Shown here: positions 51,794 through 59,219 of the stretch, in pieces
Numbering within the stretch: the stretch's first letter is position 1
Layout of the letters: the number at the start of each line of letters is the position of its first letter
DNA from: a bacterium
GTDB lineage: Bacteria; Cyanobacteriota; Vampirovibrionia; Gastranaerophilales; Gastranaerophilaceae
DNA length: 62,409 bases
NCBI GenBank assembly: GCA_017941035.1
Contig: JAGAXG010000030.1
Span: 1-62,409 of the forward strand
Reading direction: 5' to 3'
Position numbers and translations under genes: made by a program
The notes under the pieces: model-generated
Database searches by the model: none
What the model was told of the DNA's origin: nothing
The model's input: the letters and a program-made list of their open reading frames with translations, nothing else

Positions 51794-52321
51794 TTATGCG
51801 AAAATACTTTTCAATGAATCCTTTTCAGGTTCTTCTTTTTTTTCAGAGTTCTTCATTAATAATTCACCGTTATAAAAAGGATTTGACCCATTTTTATCTT
51901 TTGCAGATTCTGATACAAATATACTCATATATTGTGATTTATTAGTTTGAGCGGTCTGCTGAGATTCTGTAACAACAGCATTAACTGCAGGCATATATTT
52001 ACCGTCTATTTTGCTTGAAATAGCTGCTTGAGAATTTAAAAATTGAATAGATTTCAAAGTTTCTACATTCAATTGGAATTGCAATGAATTATTTATTGCA
52101 ATTTGTTTTTGAACTTGTGTATCAAGTTTTCCGTTGTATAAATCAAGACCTAATTCAACAGGTTTCGCGACAGATTTAACTTGTAAAGAAGCAGGAACGC
52201 CTTGCGTATATTGGGAATTTTTCTGAGCTGCACGGTTTAAAATTTCCTGAGATACTTCTTTTAACATGGAAGTATCAATACCGTTCTTGTATAGAGATGT
52301 ATAATTTACATTTAGACTCAT
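51794..52321 (-). CDS. Hypothetical protein
   Basis: A 175-residue protein without signal peptide or membrane segment. Gln/Ser/Asn-rich and helical (QKQIAINNSLQFQLNVETLKSIQFLNSQAAISS), with a polar acidic tail (NSEKKEEPEKDSLKSIF). The N-terminus MSLNVNYTSLYKNGIDTSMLKEVSQEI is a type of start seen in structural or secreted-substrate proteins. I cannot name a family. It is a single-gene unit with its own terminator. Confidence 0.5.
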   Translation of the reverse strand: MSLNVNYTSLYKNGIDTSMLKEVSQEILNRAAQKNSQYTQGVPASLQVKSVAKPVELGLDLYNGKLDTQVQKQIAINNSLQFQLNVETLKSIQFLNSQAAISSKIDGKYMPAVNAVVTESQQTAQTNKSQYMSIFVSESAKDKNGSNPFYNGELLMKNSEKKEEPEKDSLKSIFA

Positions 52322-52420
52322 ATCTTATCCCTTGGTTTCCTTACATATTTATAATCGGCAATTTTTTATAAAACTTTAAAATTTTAAATAAAATATTAAG
52401 ATATTGTAATATTTTTCTGC

Positions 52421-52449
52421 TTGATAAATATTTTTGTGTATATTATGAT
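52421..52449 (+). promoter_or_regulatory. Promoter TTGATA-17-TATGAT
   Basis: -35 TTGATA (52421-52426), 17-nt spacer, -10 TATGAT (52444-52449), then GCGAGG before the ATG at 52481. Confidence 0.6.
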
Positions 52450-52480
52450 AGATTTATACGAAAAAAGCGAGGTTTTATAA

Positions 52481-52720
52481 ATGAATCAAATAATTAAAGT
52501 AGCATGGGATTTAAACGAAAACACTGATAACAGATACAAATTAGTATATGAAATTGCGGAACTTGCTAAGAAATTAGTTGATGAAAATCAAGCAAGAAAA
52601 GCCCGCGAAGGATTTGGCTTTGAAGACAATTACGAATCAAGCTATACAAGAGAAAATCCTGTTGAACATGCTTTAATGGTTAAAGCATCTGAAGCAGATG
52701 ACAACAGATTAGTAGGTTAA
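52481..52720 (+). CDS. Probable RNA polymerase omega subunit
   Basis: A 79-residue protein. NRYKLVYEIAELAKKLVDE (about 17-35) corresponds to the NRyxLv-x-x-A-x-x-A-(R/K) helix of RpoZ, and NPVEHALMVKASE near the end to the second conserved helix with the invariant K/E region. Length fits omega. Omega assists assembly of the beta-prime subunit. Sequence identity is low, so this is a family-pattern call. It has a good promoter and its own terminator. Confidence 0.55.
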   Translation: MNQIIKVAWDLNENTDNRYKLVYEIAELAKKLVDENQARKAREGFGFEDNYESSYTRENPVEHALMVKASEADDNRLVG

Positions 52721-52729
52721 TATGATACA

Positions 52730-52763
52730 AAAATGCACAAAATTATAAAGTTTTGTGCATTTT
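52730..52763 (+). terminator. Terminator after probable rpoZ
   Basis: Perfect stem AAATGCACAAAA / TTTTGTGCATTT with loop TTATAAAG, followed by TTG. Confidence 0.85.
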
Positions 52764-52784
52764 TGTAATTTTAGGGGTTTATTT

Positions 52785-53591
52785 ATGCTTAAAGATACAG
52801 TTGAATTTATAAACAATTTTACAAAAAATTTTAAACCTGAAATAGGTATTGTTTTGGGCTCCGGTTTAGGAGAACTTGCTGATAAATATTGCAGATGCAA
52901 AATTCCTTATTCAAGAATACCTGATTTTCCGAGTTCAAGAATCAAAGGACATAAAGGTCAACTTGTTTTTGCAACTATTGAAGGCCGCCGAGTGGTAATG
53001 ATGCAAGGAAGAAGCCATTTTTACGAAGGTTATTCTATGAGTAAAATTACTTATCCGATAAAAGTAATGAAAGAACTGGGAGTAAAAACTGTAATTTTAA
53101 CAAATGCTGCAGGAGCAGTAAACAAGAGTTTTCGTCCAGGAGATTTAATGATCATAACAGATCATATAAACTTTATGGGAAGTAATCCGCTAATAGGACC
53201 TAATGATGAAAAATTAGGACCAAGATTTCCTGATATGTCAGAGATATATGATAAAAAATTAATAAAAATTGCTGATGCTGCAGGAAGGATTTTAGGAATT
53301 ACTCTTAGACACGGTGTTTATTTTGCATCCACAGGTCCAAGTTACGAAACTCCGGCAGAGATTAATATGATGAGAACATTAGGTGCAGATGCTGTTGGAA
53401 TGTCTACTGTTCCGGAAGCGATTGTCGCGAACTACTGCGGAATGAAAGTTATAGGCATAAGTTGTTTAACTAATTATGCTGCAGGAGTTTCTACAAAAAA
53501 ACTTGAACATGAAGAAGTTATCGAAACAGCTAATAATGTAAAAGAAAATTTTGTCAAACTTATTTTATTACTACTAAAGAATGTAAAATAA
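52785..53591 (+). CDS. Purine nucleoside phosphorylase (trimeric type)
   Basis: A 268-residue enzyme splitting purine (deoxy)nucleosides with phosphate into base and (deoxy)ribose-1-phosphate. Motifs: GIVLGSGLGEL (phosphate loop), GRSHFYEGY, LTNAAGAVN, EINMMRTLGADAVGMSTVPEAIVA and CLTNYAAG. AGGGG precedes the ATG at 52785; an in-frame ATG 10 codons earlier lies in the terminator stem. The product of deoxynucleoside cleavage could enter the DeoC route (11168) after mutase action. Confidence 0.93.
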   Translation: MLKDTVEFINNFTKNFKPEIGIVLGSGLGELADKYCRCKIPYSRIPDFPSSRIKGHKGQLVFATIEGRRVVMMQGRSHFYEGYSMSKITYPIKVMKELGVKTVILTNAAGAVNKSFRPGDLMIITDHINFMGSNPLIGPNDEKLGPRFPDMSEIYDKKLIKIADAAGRILGITLRHGVYFASTGPSYETPAEINMMRTLGADAVGMSTVPEAIVANYCGMKVIGISCLTNYAAGVSTKKLEHEEVIETANNVKENFVKLILLLLKNVK

Positions 53592-53596
53592 CTCTT

Positions 53597-54256
53597 TTAC
53601 CAATTTGAACGTGTAAGTGTTTGTTTACCACTTGCGTTATACATTTTGTCTTTATACCAAATACCTTGGAATTCTTTATTTGGTCCATACATATATTGTA
53701 TATCTTTTGATACAAAATAGATAGCACTTTTTAATTGGCCTTTTCTATTGTACTGCATAGAATAATATGGGAAATTCGGATAATCATTTGACGTAATATC
53801 CACATAATAAAGCTTACCAAATGCAGTATAATAAAATGCGTTATGAGGATTTGTTTTGTATTGGATTGCATACATCACAAGAGTACCTTTTTTATAATAA
53901 AATGCACAATATTTCGCATCTTCATCTTCTGTTACTCCATTATTGGTCATCATATAGTGATGTTTGTACTCTTTGTCTTTTCTGAATGATGAAAATTTTC
54001 TGTTAAATTCATCTTTTGTCAAATATATTTTATCTTTATCTATAGAAAATAATAGATTTTTATATCTGTCAATTTGCTCCTGCCTTTGAGCTTGAGAAAT
54101 ATCTAACCAGTCAAAATTAACTTCTGCTTGTAATACTTTAGGTTGTTCGACCTGAGTAGTCACAGGGGGTTCTTCCTCCACAACAATATTTTCAAATGCC
54201 ATAGAACTATTGCAAAAAGCTAAAGTTAAAATCAGTAAAAATAATATTTTTTTCAT
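53597..54256 (-). CDS. Secreted hypothetical protein (paralogue of 6886-7413)
   Basis: A 219-residue protein with signal peptide (1-20). The middle is charged and helical; the C-terminal 100 residues show Y-x-x-x-G-x-L hairpins (YYTAFGKLYYVDI, QYNRKGQLKSAIYF, YGPNKEFQGIWYK) and end Y-x-x-x-GKQTLTR. This agrees step by step with the end of the protein at 6886. A MORN/RHS-like beta meander in the envelope is likely. It ends 5 nt from the convergent phosphorylase gene and begins 10 nt after the gene at 54267, so the activase, the 219-residue protein and this gene may be one operon. Confidence 0.65.
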   Translation of the reverse strand: MKKILFLLILTLAFCNSSMAFENIVVEEEPPVTTQVEQPKVLQAEVNFDWLDISQAQRQEQIDRYKNLLFSIDKDKIYLTKDEFNRKFSSFRKDKEYKHHYMMTNNGVTEDEDAKYCAFYYKKGTLVMYAIQYKTNPHNAFYYTAFGKLYYVDITSNDYPNFPYYSMQYNRKGQLKSAIYFVSKDIQYMYGPNKEFQGIWYKDKMYNASGKQTLTRSNW

Positions 54257-54266
54257 AATACCCTCA

Positions 54267-54926
54267 CTATAATAAATTATTTAAAACTTTGTACGCCGTT
54301 TTAAGTTTTATTGTAAACAGATTTTCTTCTTTGTCAAAAAGCATATTTTCACTCACCGCATATTCTTCCGGAGTTATTATACCATTTATAACAAAGCCTT
54401 TAAAATTCCCATTATCATCACGTTTTGATTTCGTAGACAAAGCATATAAGAATGAAGCCATATCATATTTGTCTATTAAATTGTCACCAGAATCCTCTCC
54501 GTGAGAAGAAATTTTGTTAAAAGCATTTTTTATTTGTTCTTTTACTTTGTTTAAATATTCAGGTTTATTCATAATATCATAACGACCAAACCTATATTTT
54601 AATAAATAAGATTCATACTGCTGATAATCAATTTTACCGGTTGTATTTTTTGTTTCTCTAGCCATAAAAAGCAAATATGACTCTGCTATTTCAAAAATAG
54701 CATCTTTATAATCTTGGTCTAATTTTTTAATATCTTCAAGAGTTTTGTCCTGCTTATCAGCAAGATTTCTCCAAGATTTAGGAACGAATTCAAAAGACTC
54801 TGCTTTTGGGTTGGTAATTCCGGATTGAACAACCATATCATTCAAAATCATAGCAAAAGCTTCTCCAAGTTCTGCATTACCATTGCTTAATTCAGAAAGA
54901 ATATTTGATTTACCGAAATTCTGCAT
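54267..54926 (-). CDS. Hypothetical protein with a degenerate EF-hand
   Basis: A 219-residue, mostly helical, soluble protein. The region EDSGDNLIDKYD (about 160-171) has EF-hand spacing with Ser at 3, Asp at 5 and Ile at 8, but Glu at 1 and Asp at 12, so calcium binding is doubtful. Other parts are charged helices (IKKLDQDYKDAIFEIAESYLLFMARE). It starts 4 nt after the activase stop, so it is in the same transcript. No function can be given. Confidence 0.55.
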   Translation of the reverse strand: MQNFGKSNILSELSNGNAELGEAFAMILNDMVVQSGITNPKAESFEFVPKSWRNLADKQDKTLEDIKKLDQDYKDAIFEIAESYLLFMARETKNTTGKIDYQQYESYLLKYRFGRYDIMNKPEYLNKVKEQIKNAFNKISSHGEDSGDNLIDKYDMASFLYALSTKSKRDDNGNFKGFVINGIITPEEYAVSENMLFDKEENLFTIKLKTAYKVLNNLL

Positions 54927-54930
54927 AAGA

Positions 54931-55935
54931 TTAACCTATATCCCAACGTCCGCAAGTTCCGCCCCATCTGGCAATAATATTTCCTTTTACATCCTTAATT
55001 TTTTCAACATGTTGAACCTCATCAACACCTTCAACAATTGTTATAACTTCGCAATTATTTGAACAACCATTGCACGCGCAAGTAATTGAAGAAAAATGCA
55101 TATCAGCGACATTCCAGCCTTTGAATTTTGTTTGCGCTTCAGTGTACTGATGATTTTCTAGCGCAAGCATTGCAGCACCTATTGCACCCATTGTTTGATG
55201 ATGTTCAGGAACTATAACTTTAGAATTTAACGCTTCTTCAAAAGCTTTAACCATGCCTGTATTACTTGCGACTCCTCCTTGGAACGAAAATGTAGGAAGT
55301 AATTCCTTGCCTAAAGCCAAATTACTTAAATAATTTCTCACTAAAGCTTGGCAAAGCCCATAAAGCAAATCTTCAACAGGGTATCCTAATTGTTGTTTAT
55401 GGATCAAATCACTTTCAGCGAAGACACCACATCTTCCGGCAATTCTGGCAGGATTAGAAGAAGTTAATGCAGTTGGTCCGAACTTTTCAATTGGTACACC
55501 TAATCTTTGAGCTTGGTGATCCAAAAATGAGCCTGTACCTGCAGCACAAACAGTATTCATTGCGAAATCAGTAACAATACCCTCACGCATAATAATAATT
55601 TTACTATCCTGACCGCCAATTTCCAAAATAGTCTGAACCCCAGGTACGGTAACACTAGCTGCAACAGCATGAGCTGTGATTTCATTTTTTACAACATCAG
55701 CGCCGACTAAAGATCCTGCTAATGCACGCCCTGAACCTGTTGTACCAACACCCTTTACATCATATTCGGTTATTCTCTTTTCATAAAGCTGACGCATTCC
55801 GTTTTGAACAGCGCTTACAGGTGTTCCGGCAGTTTTTAACATTATACTATCGACATACTTACCTGTTTCATCTATCAAAGCCAGCTTTGTCGTAACTGAT
55901 CCAACATCTATCCCTAAATATACTGTTAAACTCAT
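54931..55935 (-). CDS. CoA-substrate enzyme activase (HgdC/BadF-BcrA type ATPase)
   Basis: A 334-residue ASKHA-fold ATPase of the 2-hydroxyacyl-CoA dehydratase/benzoyl-CoA reductase activase family. GIDVGSVTTKLALIDE (phosphate 1), EIGGQDSKII, TVCAAGTGSFLDHQAQRLG (4Fe-4S cluster Cys between subunits) and GRCGVFAESDLIH (second Cys) are intact, as is FQGGVASNTG (adenosine). The C-terminus has an additional Cys group (ITCACNGCSNNCEV). It should deliver an electron at low potential to a partner. No dehydratase subunit lies within the window. AGGAA supports the second ATG of two. Confidence 0.88.
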   Translation of the reverse strand: MSLTVYLGIDVGSVTTKLALIDETGKYVDSIMLKTAGTPVSAVQNGMRQLYEKRITEYDVKGVGTTGSGRALAGSLVGADVVKNEITAHAVAASVTVPGVQTILEIGGQDSKIIIMREGIVTDFAMNTVCAAGTGSFLDHQAQRLGVPIEKFGPTALTSSNPARIAGRCGVFAESDLIHKQQLGYPVEDLLYGLCQALVRNYLSNLALGKELLPTFSFQGGVASNTGMVKAFEEALNSKVIVPEHHQTMGAIGAAMLALENHQYTEAQTKFKGWNVADMHFSSITCACNGCSNNCEVITIVEGVDEVQHVEKIKDVKGNIIARWGGTCGRWDIG

Positions 55936-55991
55936 CATAAATTCCTTTTTTTTAACAGTAATATTCTAGCATGAAAAAATGAAAAAATAAA

Positions 55992-56162
55992 TTAAAGTAT
56001 AATATCAGTTTTATTTAAATTGCCTAAATATTTTATAGCATCATCACCGCGATAAGATTCAAACATTTTTGACAATAAATTTTCAATATTTGTTATCTTA
56101 AATTCTGACACCCACATAAACAATTTATCATCTATATTACAAGAATTCATCGCAACATCCAT
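55992..56162 (-). CDS. Small hypothetical protein
   Basis: A 56-residue ORF on the minus strand, MDVAMNSCNIDDKLFMWVSEFKITN then a helical, charged end (YRGDDAIKYLGNLNKTDIIL). GGAGG lies 11 nt before the ATG at 56162; a TTG nearer to it is an alternative. The gene fills the gap between the activase and a divergent secreted protein. No family recognised, and chance ORF cannot be excluded. Confidence 0.4.
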   Translation of the reverse strand: MDVAMNSCNIDDKLFMWVSEFKITNIENLLSKMFESYRGDDAIKYLGNLNKTDIIL

Positions 56163-56272
56163 AATAACCAAAACCTCCAAAATAGCAGTATAAAAATATT
56201 AAACCCTTTTTTTTAATTAAAATAACATATTTTTAAGAAATGTAACCTCTTTATTTTTTTTGAATTTTAGAA

Positions 56273-56278
56273 TATAAT
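56273..56278 (+). promoter_or_regulatory. -10 box 7 nt before ATG
   Basis: TATAAT, seven bases from the ATG at 56286, no SD: leaderless-type geometry. Confidence 0.45.
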
Positions 56279-56285
56279 ATCAATT

Positions 56286-57185
56286 ATGAAAAAGATTTTA
56301 TTATTCTTGATTTTTACAGTTTTATTTATGGGTATTTCAGTTCAGATTGCCGAGGCTTCGTTTATTTCTGACAAAATATACAGATATGAACAATCTAGAA
56401 TATATAAAAAAGAATATAAACAAATAAAAAAATTTTTTGAAGTTCACAATTCTTTCGCAAATAAACATGATATTAATAGTTTAAAACCTTTATATTCAGA
56501 TAATTATTTAAACAATGACGGATTTAACAAAGAAATTTATTTTAAGAACGTAGAAGAAACTTGGGAAGAATGTCCTGATATTACATACAAAACCAAGATT
56601 ATTTCTTTAAATCTAAACGGGGATTATGCTTCTGTTAATGTCGAAGAAACTGCCATAGGAACGGTATTTGAGACAATAGAAACATATGCGGTTGCTGGGG
56701 AAATTCATTCTAAATCAACAGGGATTTATCATTTAAAAAAAATTAATGATAAATGGTTAATTTTAGGCGAAACAGTATTAACTGACGAATCTTCTCTTGT
56801 TTATGGGGATGCAAGATTTATGAATATAGATCTGGAATCTCCTTCACAAGTTGCATCAGGTGCAGACTACACAACAAGCGTAAAAGTTGATGCAGATCCA
56901 AATACATTCATTATTGCATCTATTGAGCACGATCCTATCAAATATCCTTCGCAAATACCAAACGGACCTTTAAGAGCAATGCCTCAAAGTATGATTTTAG
57001 AAAGGATTTTGAAAGCTAATACTGATAATTTAAATGAATATACAATAGCTTCTCTTGCGATTTCAAAAACTAAAGATTTAGGTTTTGGCGATTATAAAAT
57101 ATATATGACAGGGCTTGCATGTATTATGAAAAGAGTAAATGTAATTCCTAAGAATAATTTTGCAAAAATTGAGGAGAAAGAATGA
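56286..57185 (+). CDS. Secreted protein with NTF2-like domain
   Basis: A 299-residue protein with signal peptide (about 1-24, ends AEA). Residues about 45-165 look like an NTF2/SnoaL cone: FFEVHNSFANKHDINSLKPLYSDNYLNND, then strands TYKTKIISLNLNGDYASVNVEETA and GIYHLKKINDKWLILGET. A C-terminal beta domain (about 190-285, YTTSVKVDADPNTFIIASI) follows. Its role is unknown. It overlaps lspA by 4 bases (ATGA), so it heads a transcript with lspA, the RluD-family gene and the lapA-like gene. Confidence 0.65.
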   Translation: MKKILLFLIFTVLFMGISVQIAEASFISDKIYRYEQSRIYKKEYKQIKKFFEVHNSFANKHDINSLKPLYSDNYLNNDGFNKEIYFKNVEETWEECPDITYKTKIISLNLNGDYASVNVEETAIGTVFETIETYAVAGEIHSKSTGIYHLKKINDKWLILGETVLTDESSLVYGDARFMNIDLESPSQVASGADYTTSVKVDADPNTFIIASIEHDPIKYPSQIPNGPLRAMPQSMILERILKANTDNLNEYTIASLAISKTKDLGFGDYKIYMTGLACIMKRVNVIPKNNFAKIEEKE

Positions 57186-57640
57186 AGGATTCTGCACTAA
57201 AATATCTATTTTTTATTTTATGTTTTGCTTTTTGGTTATTTTTGGCATTATTTTCGTCTAAATTAATTGTGGATAATGTCACTTCAGGGCATCATTATTC
57301 AAATGCTGTTTTTAGCTTAACTTACTTAAAAAACAGTGGAGCTGCATTCAGTCTCTTAGAAAATGCAAGAGAATTTTTGATAATTCTTTCAATTGTTGCA
57401 TCTACTTTACTGTTTTTATATGTTCACAATAATAAAGGAATACATTTAATTTCTGTATCATTTATTGCTCTTTTAACAGCCGGAATTATGGCAAATTGCC
57501 ACGAAAGAATTGTACTTGGATATGTTCGTGATTATATTCATTTGAATTTTGTAAACTTTCCGATTTTTAATATGGCAGATATTTTTATAACTATAGGTGT
57601 TATAGCTTTAATCGGGATTTTGATGGTTTATAAGAGGTAA
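57182..57640 (+). CDS. lspA: Lipoprotein signal peptidase (signal peptidase II)
   Basis: A 152-residue inner-membrane aspartic protease removing lipoprotein signal peptides. Four transmembrane helices; catalytic D117 (GYVRDYIHL) and D133 (FNMADIFI); the box YLKNSGAAFSLL near 48-59. The usual N-x-x-DR before the first Asp reads NCHER here, a conservative change. Its presence fits the Cys-containing signal peptides in the window. AGGAGA precedes the ATG inside the upstream gene. Four bases separate it from the next gene. Confidence 0.93.
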   Translation: MKDSALKYLFFILCFAFWLFLALFSSKLIVDNVTSGHHYSNAVFSLTYLKNSGAAFSLLENAREFLIILSIVASTLLFLYVHNNKGIHLISVSFIALLTAGIMANCHERIVLGYVRDYIHLNFVNFPIFNMADIFITIGVIALIGILMVYKR

Positions 57641-57643
57641 ATA

Positions 57644-58561
57644 ATGCTTCTTATTGCAGATGAAAATAATTTAAACACAAGACTTGATATATTTTTATCA
57701 GAAATTTATGAAGAGATATCTCGCTCTAAAATACAAAATGCCATTAAATCAGGGAAAGTTACAGTCAATTCCGAGCACAAAAAATCTTCCTATATTTTAA
57801 AAATTGATGACAGAATTGAATTTGAAAATCTCTCGGAAGAAAAAATTATAAAACTTGAGCCTGAAAATATTCCATTGGAAATTGTATGGGAAGATGAGAA
57901 TATGGCAGTTGTAAATAAACCGTCTGGGATGCTAACTCATCCAACATTAATAGAAACCTCAGGGACGCTGGTCAACGCCTTGCTATACAAATACGGAGAA
58001 AATCTATCCGATACTAACGGAGAATTTCGAAGAGGAATAGTCCATCGTTTAGATAGAAATACCTCAGGACTTTTAATGATTGCAAAAAACAATAAAACAC
58101 ACGAATATCTTGCGAATTTAATAAAAGAACACAATCTTACAAAAAAGTATCATGCTATTTTAAAAGGTTATTTCCCAGATGAAATAAATATTATTTCTGA
58201 ACCAATAGGCCGTAACAACCTAAATCCTAAAAAAATGGCAGTGCGCGCTGACGGCAGACCAAGTCTCACTAAAATTAAAGTTTTAGAACACTTTGGGAAC
58301 GAAGCCACTTACGTTGAATTAAATCTTATAACTGGAAGAACGCATCAAATAAGAGTTCATACCAGTTTTAAACATCATCCGGTTTATAATGATACATTGT
58401 ACGGAGCAGGAGAAGGAAAAGTTAAAACTCAAGAGCAGGTGTTACAATCATTCTATTTGAAATTTGCAAAACCATTTTCATCGGAGATAATTGAATTAGA
58501 AATTGAACCTGACGAAAAATTATTAAAAGTTTTGTCATATTTTAGAAACAGGAGAGTTTAA
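57644..58561 (+). CDS. RluA/RluD-family pseudouridine synthase
   Basis: A 305-residue enzyme that isomerises uridines in 23S rRNA (or tRNA). N-terminal S4 RNA-binding domain (about 10-70: LDIFLSEIYEEISRSKIQNAIKSGKVTVN), catalytic HRLDRNTSG with the nucleophilic Asp near 131, and C-terminal GRTHQIRVH. Length and the RxxxxRxL-like opening fit RluD, but RluC cannot be excluded. It follows lspA as in many bacteria. It ends 3 nt before the lapA-like gene. Confidence 0.92.
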   Translation: MLLIADENNLNTRLDIFLSEIYEEISRSKIQNAIKSGKVTVNSEHKKSSYILKIDDRIEFENLSEEKIIKLEPENIPLEIVWEDENMAVVNKPSGMLTHPTLIETSGTLVNALLYKYGENLSDTNGEFRRGIVHRLDRNTSGLLMIAKNNKTHEYLANLIKEHNLTKKYHAILKGYFPDEINIISEPIGRNNLNPKKMAVRADGRPSLTKIKVLEHFGNEATYVELNLITGRTHQIRVHTSFKHHPVYNDTLYGAGEGKVKTQEQVLQSFYLKFAKPFSSEIIELEIEPDEKLLKVLSYFRNRRV

Positions 58562-58564
58562 ATA

Positions 58565-59005
58565 ATGAAAAAACTATTTTTCTTTTTAAGTATATTAGTA
58601 ATTTTAGCCGTTGTATATTTGATACTAATGAATACTGCAAATCCTATTGATGTCCATTATTTAAAGGGTTATGTTTATACTCTTAATCCTGAAAATATAT
58701 ATGTATCAAAAAATATGTATTTAGGTTACTACACCTTAGGAATTCTAATTGCAGGCATTTTTTCAGGGGCAGGAGTAGTCGGATTATTTTTGGGAATACA
58801 AAAGGATAAAATAAAAGCATACAAACGTGAACTTGAAAAAAGTTCTGTCTCGAAAGAAACAAATGCCTCCAAAGTAGAAGTTTTGGAAGCGAAAATTAAC
58901 ACTTTAGAAAAAGCTTTCACTTCTGTTGTTGATGAAAGAACAAAACTTGAAGTTCAAATCAAAGCATTAAATGCTGAAATAGATGCTTTAAATAAGAGAA
59001 AATAA
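58565..59005 (+). CDS. LapA-like membrane protein with coiled coil
   Basis: A 146-residue protein: transmembrane helix 1 (about 5-22), short periplasmic loop with NPIDVHYLKGYVYTLN, transmembrane helix 2 (about 55-80, TLGILIAGIFSGAGVVGLFLG), then a cytoplasmic coiled coil (about 95-145). This is the LapA-domain (YciS-type) layout; in E. coli LapA/LapB control LPS synthesis. AGGAG precedes the ATG. It is the last gene of the operon, with a terminator 13 nt behind. Confidence 0.72.
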   Translation: MKKLFFFLSILVILAVVYLILMNTANPIDVHYLKGYVYTLNPENIYVSKNMYLGYYTLGILIAGIFSGAGVVGLFLGIQKDKIKAYKRELEKSSVSKETNASKVEVLEAKINTLEKAFTSVVDERTKLEVQIKALNAEIDALNKRK

Positions 59006-59017
59006 TTTTTATAATAA

Positions 59018-59056
59018 ATAGTCGTGCATAAATAATAAATGCACGACTATTTGTTT
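59018..59056 (+). terminator. Terminator after lapA-like gene
   Basis: Perfect 12-bp stem ATAGTCGTGCAT / ATGCACGACTAT, loop AAATAATAA, followed by TTGTTTATT. Confidence 0.85.
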
Positions 59057-59219
59057 ATTCATAAATACACAATACTTTTACGTTAGTTTGTCTTGTTATT
59101 TGACCTCCATTTTTTACACCTGGTTCATAAGAATTATAATAAGCTGTATTATGATCAGAGCCTTCAACTGCACCCCAAATGTAGATCCGTGATACAGGTC
59201 CAAATCCTAAAGAAATCAT
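59055..59219 (-). pseudogene. 3' remnant of a pilin-like gene, fused behind tolC-like gene
   Basis: On the minus strand 54 codons read WGAVEGSDHNTAYYNSYEPG, then GGQITRQTNVKVLCIYE and a stop. This resembles the C-terminal end of the pilin-like proteins of this kind of genome (compare LGVICISD at 44728). There is no leader, helix or promoter. The frame's ATG (59217-59219) overlaps the stop of the tolC-like gene (ATGA), so it could be translated by coupling. It is most likely a leftover of a recombined or deleted pilin gene. Confidence 0.6.
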
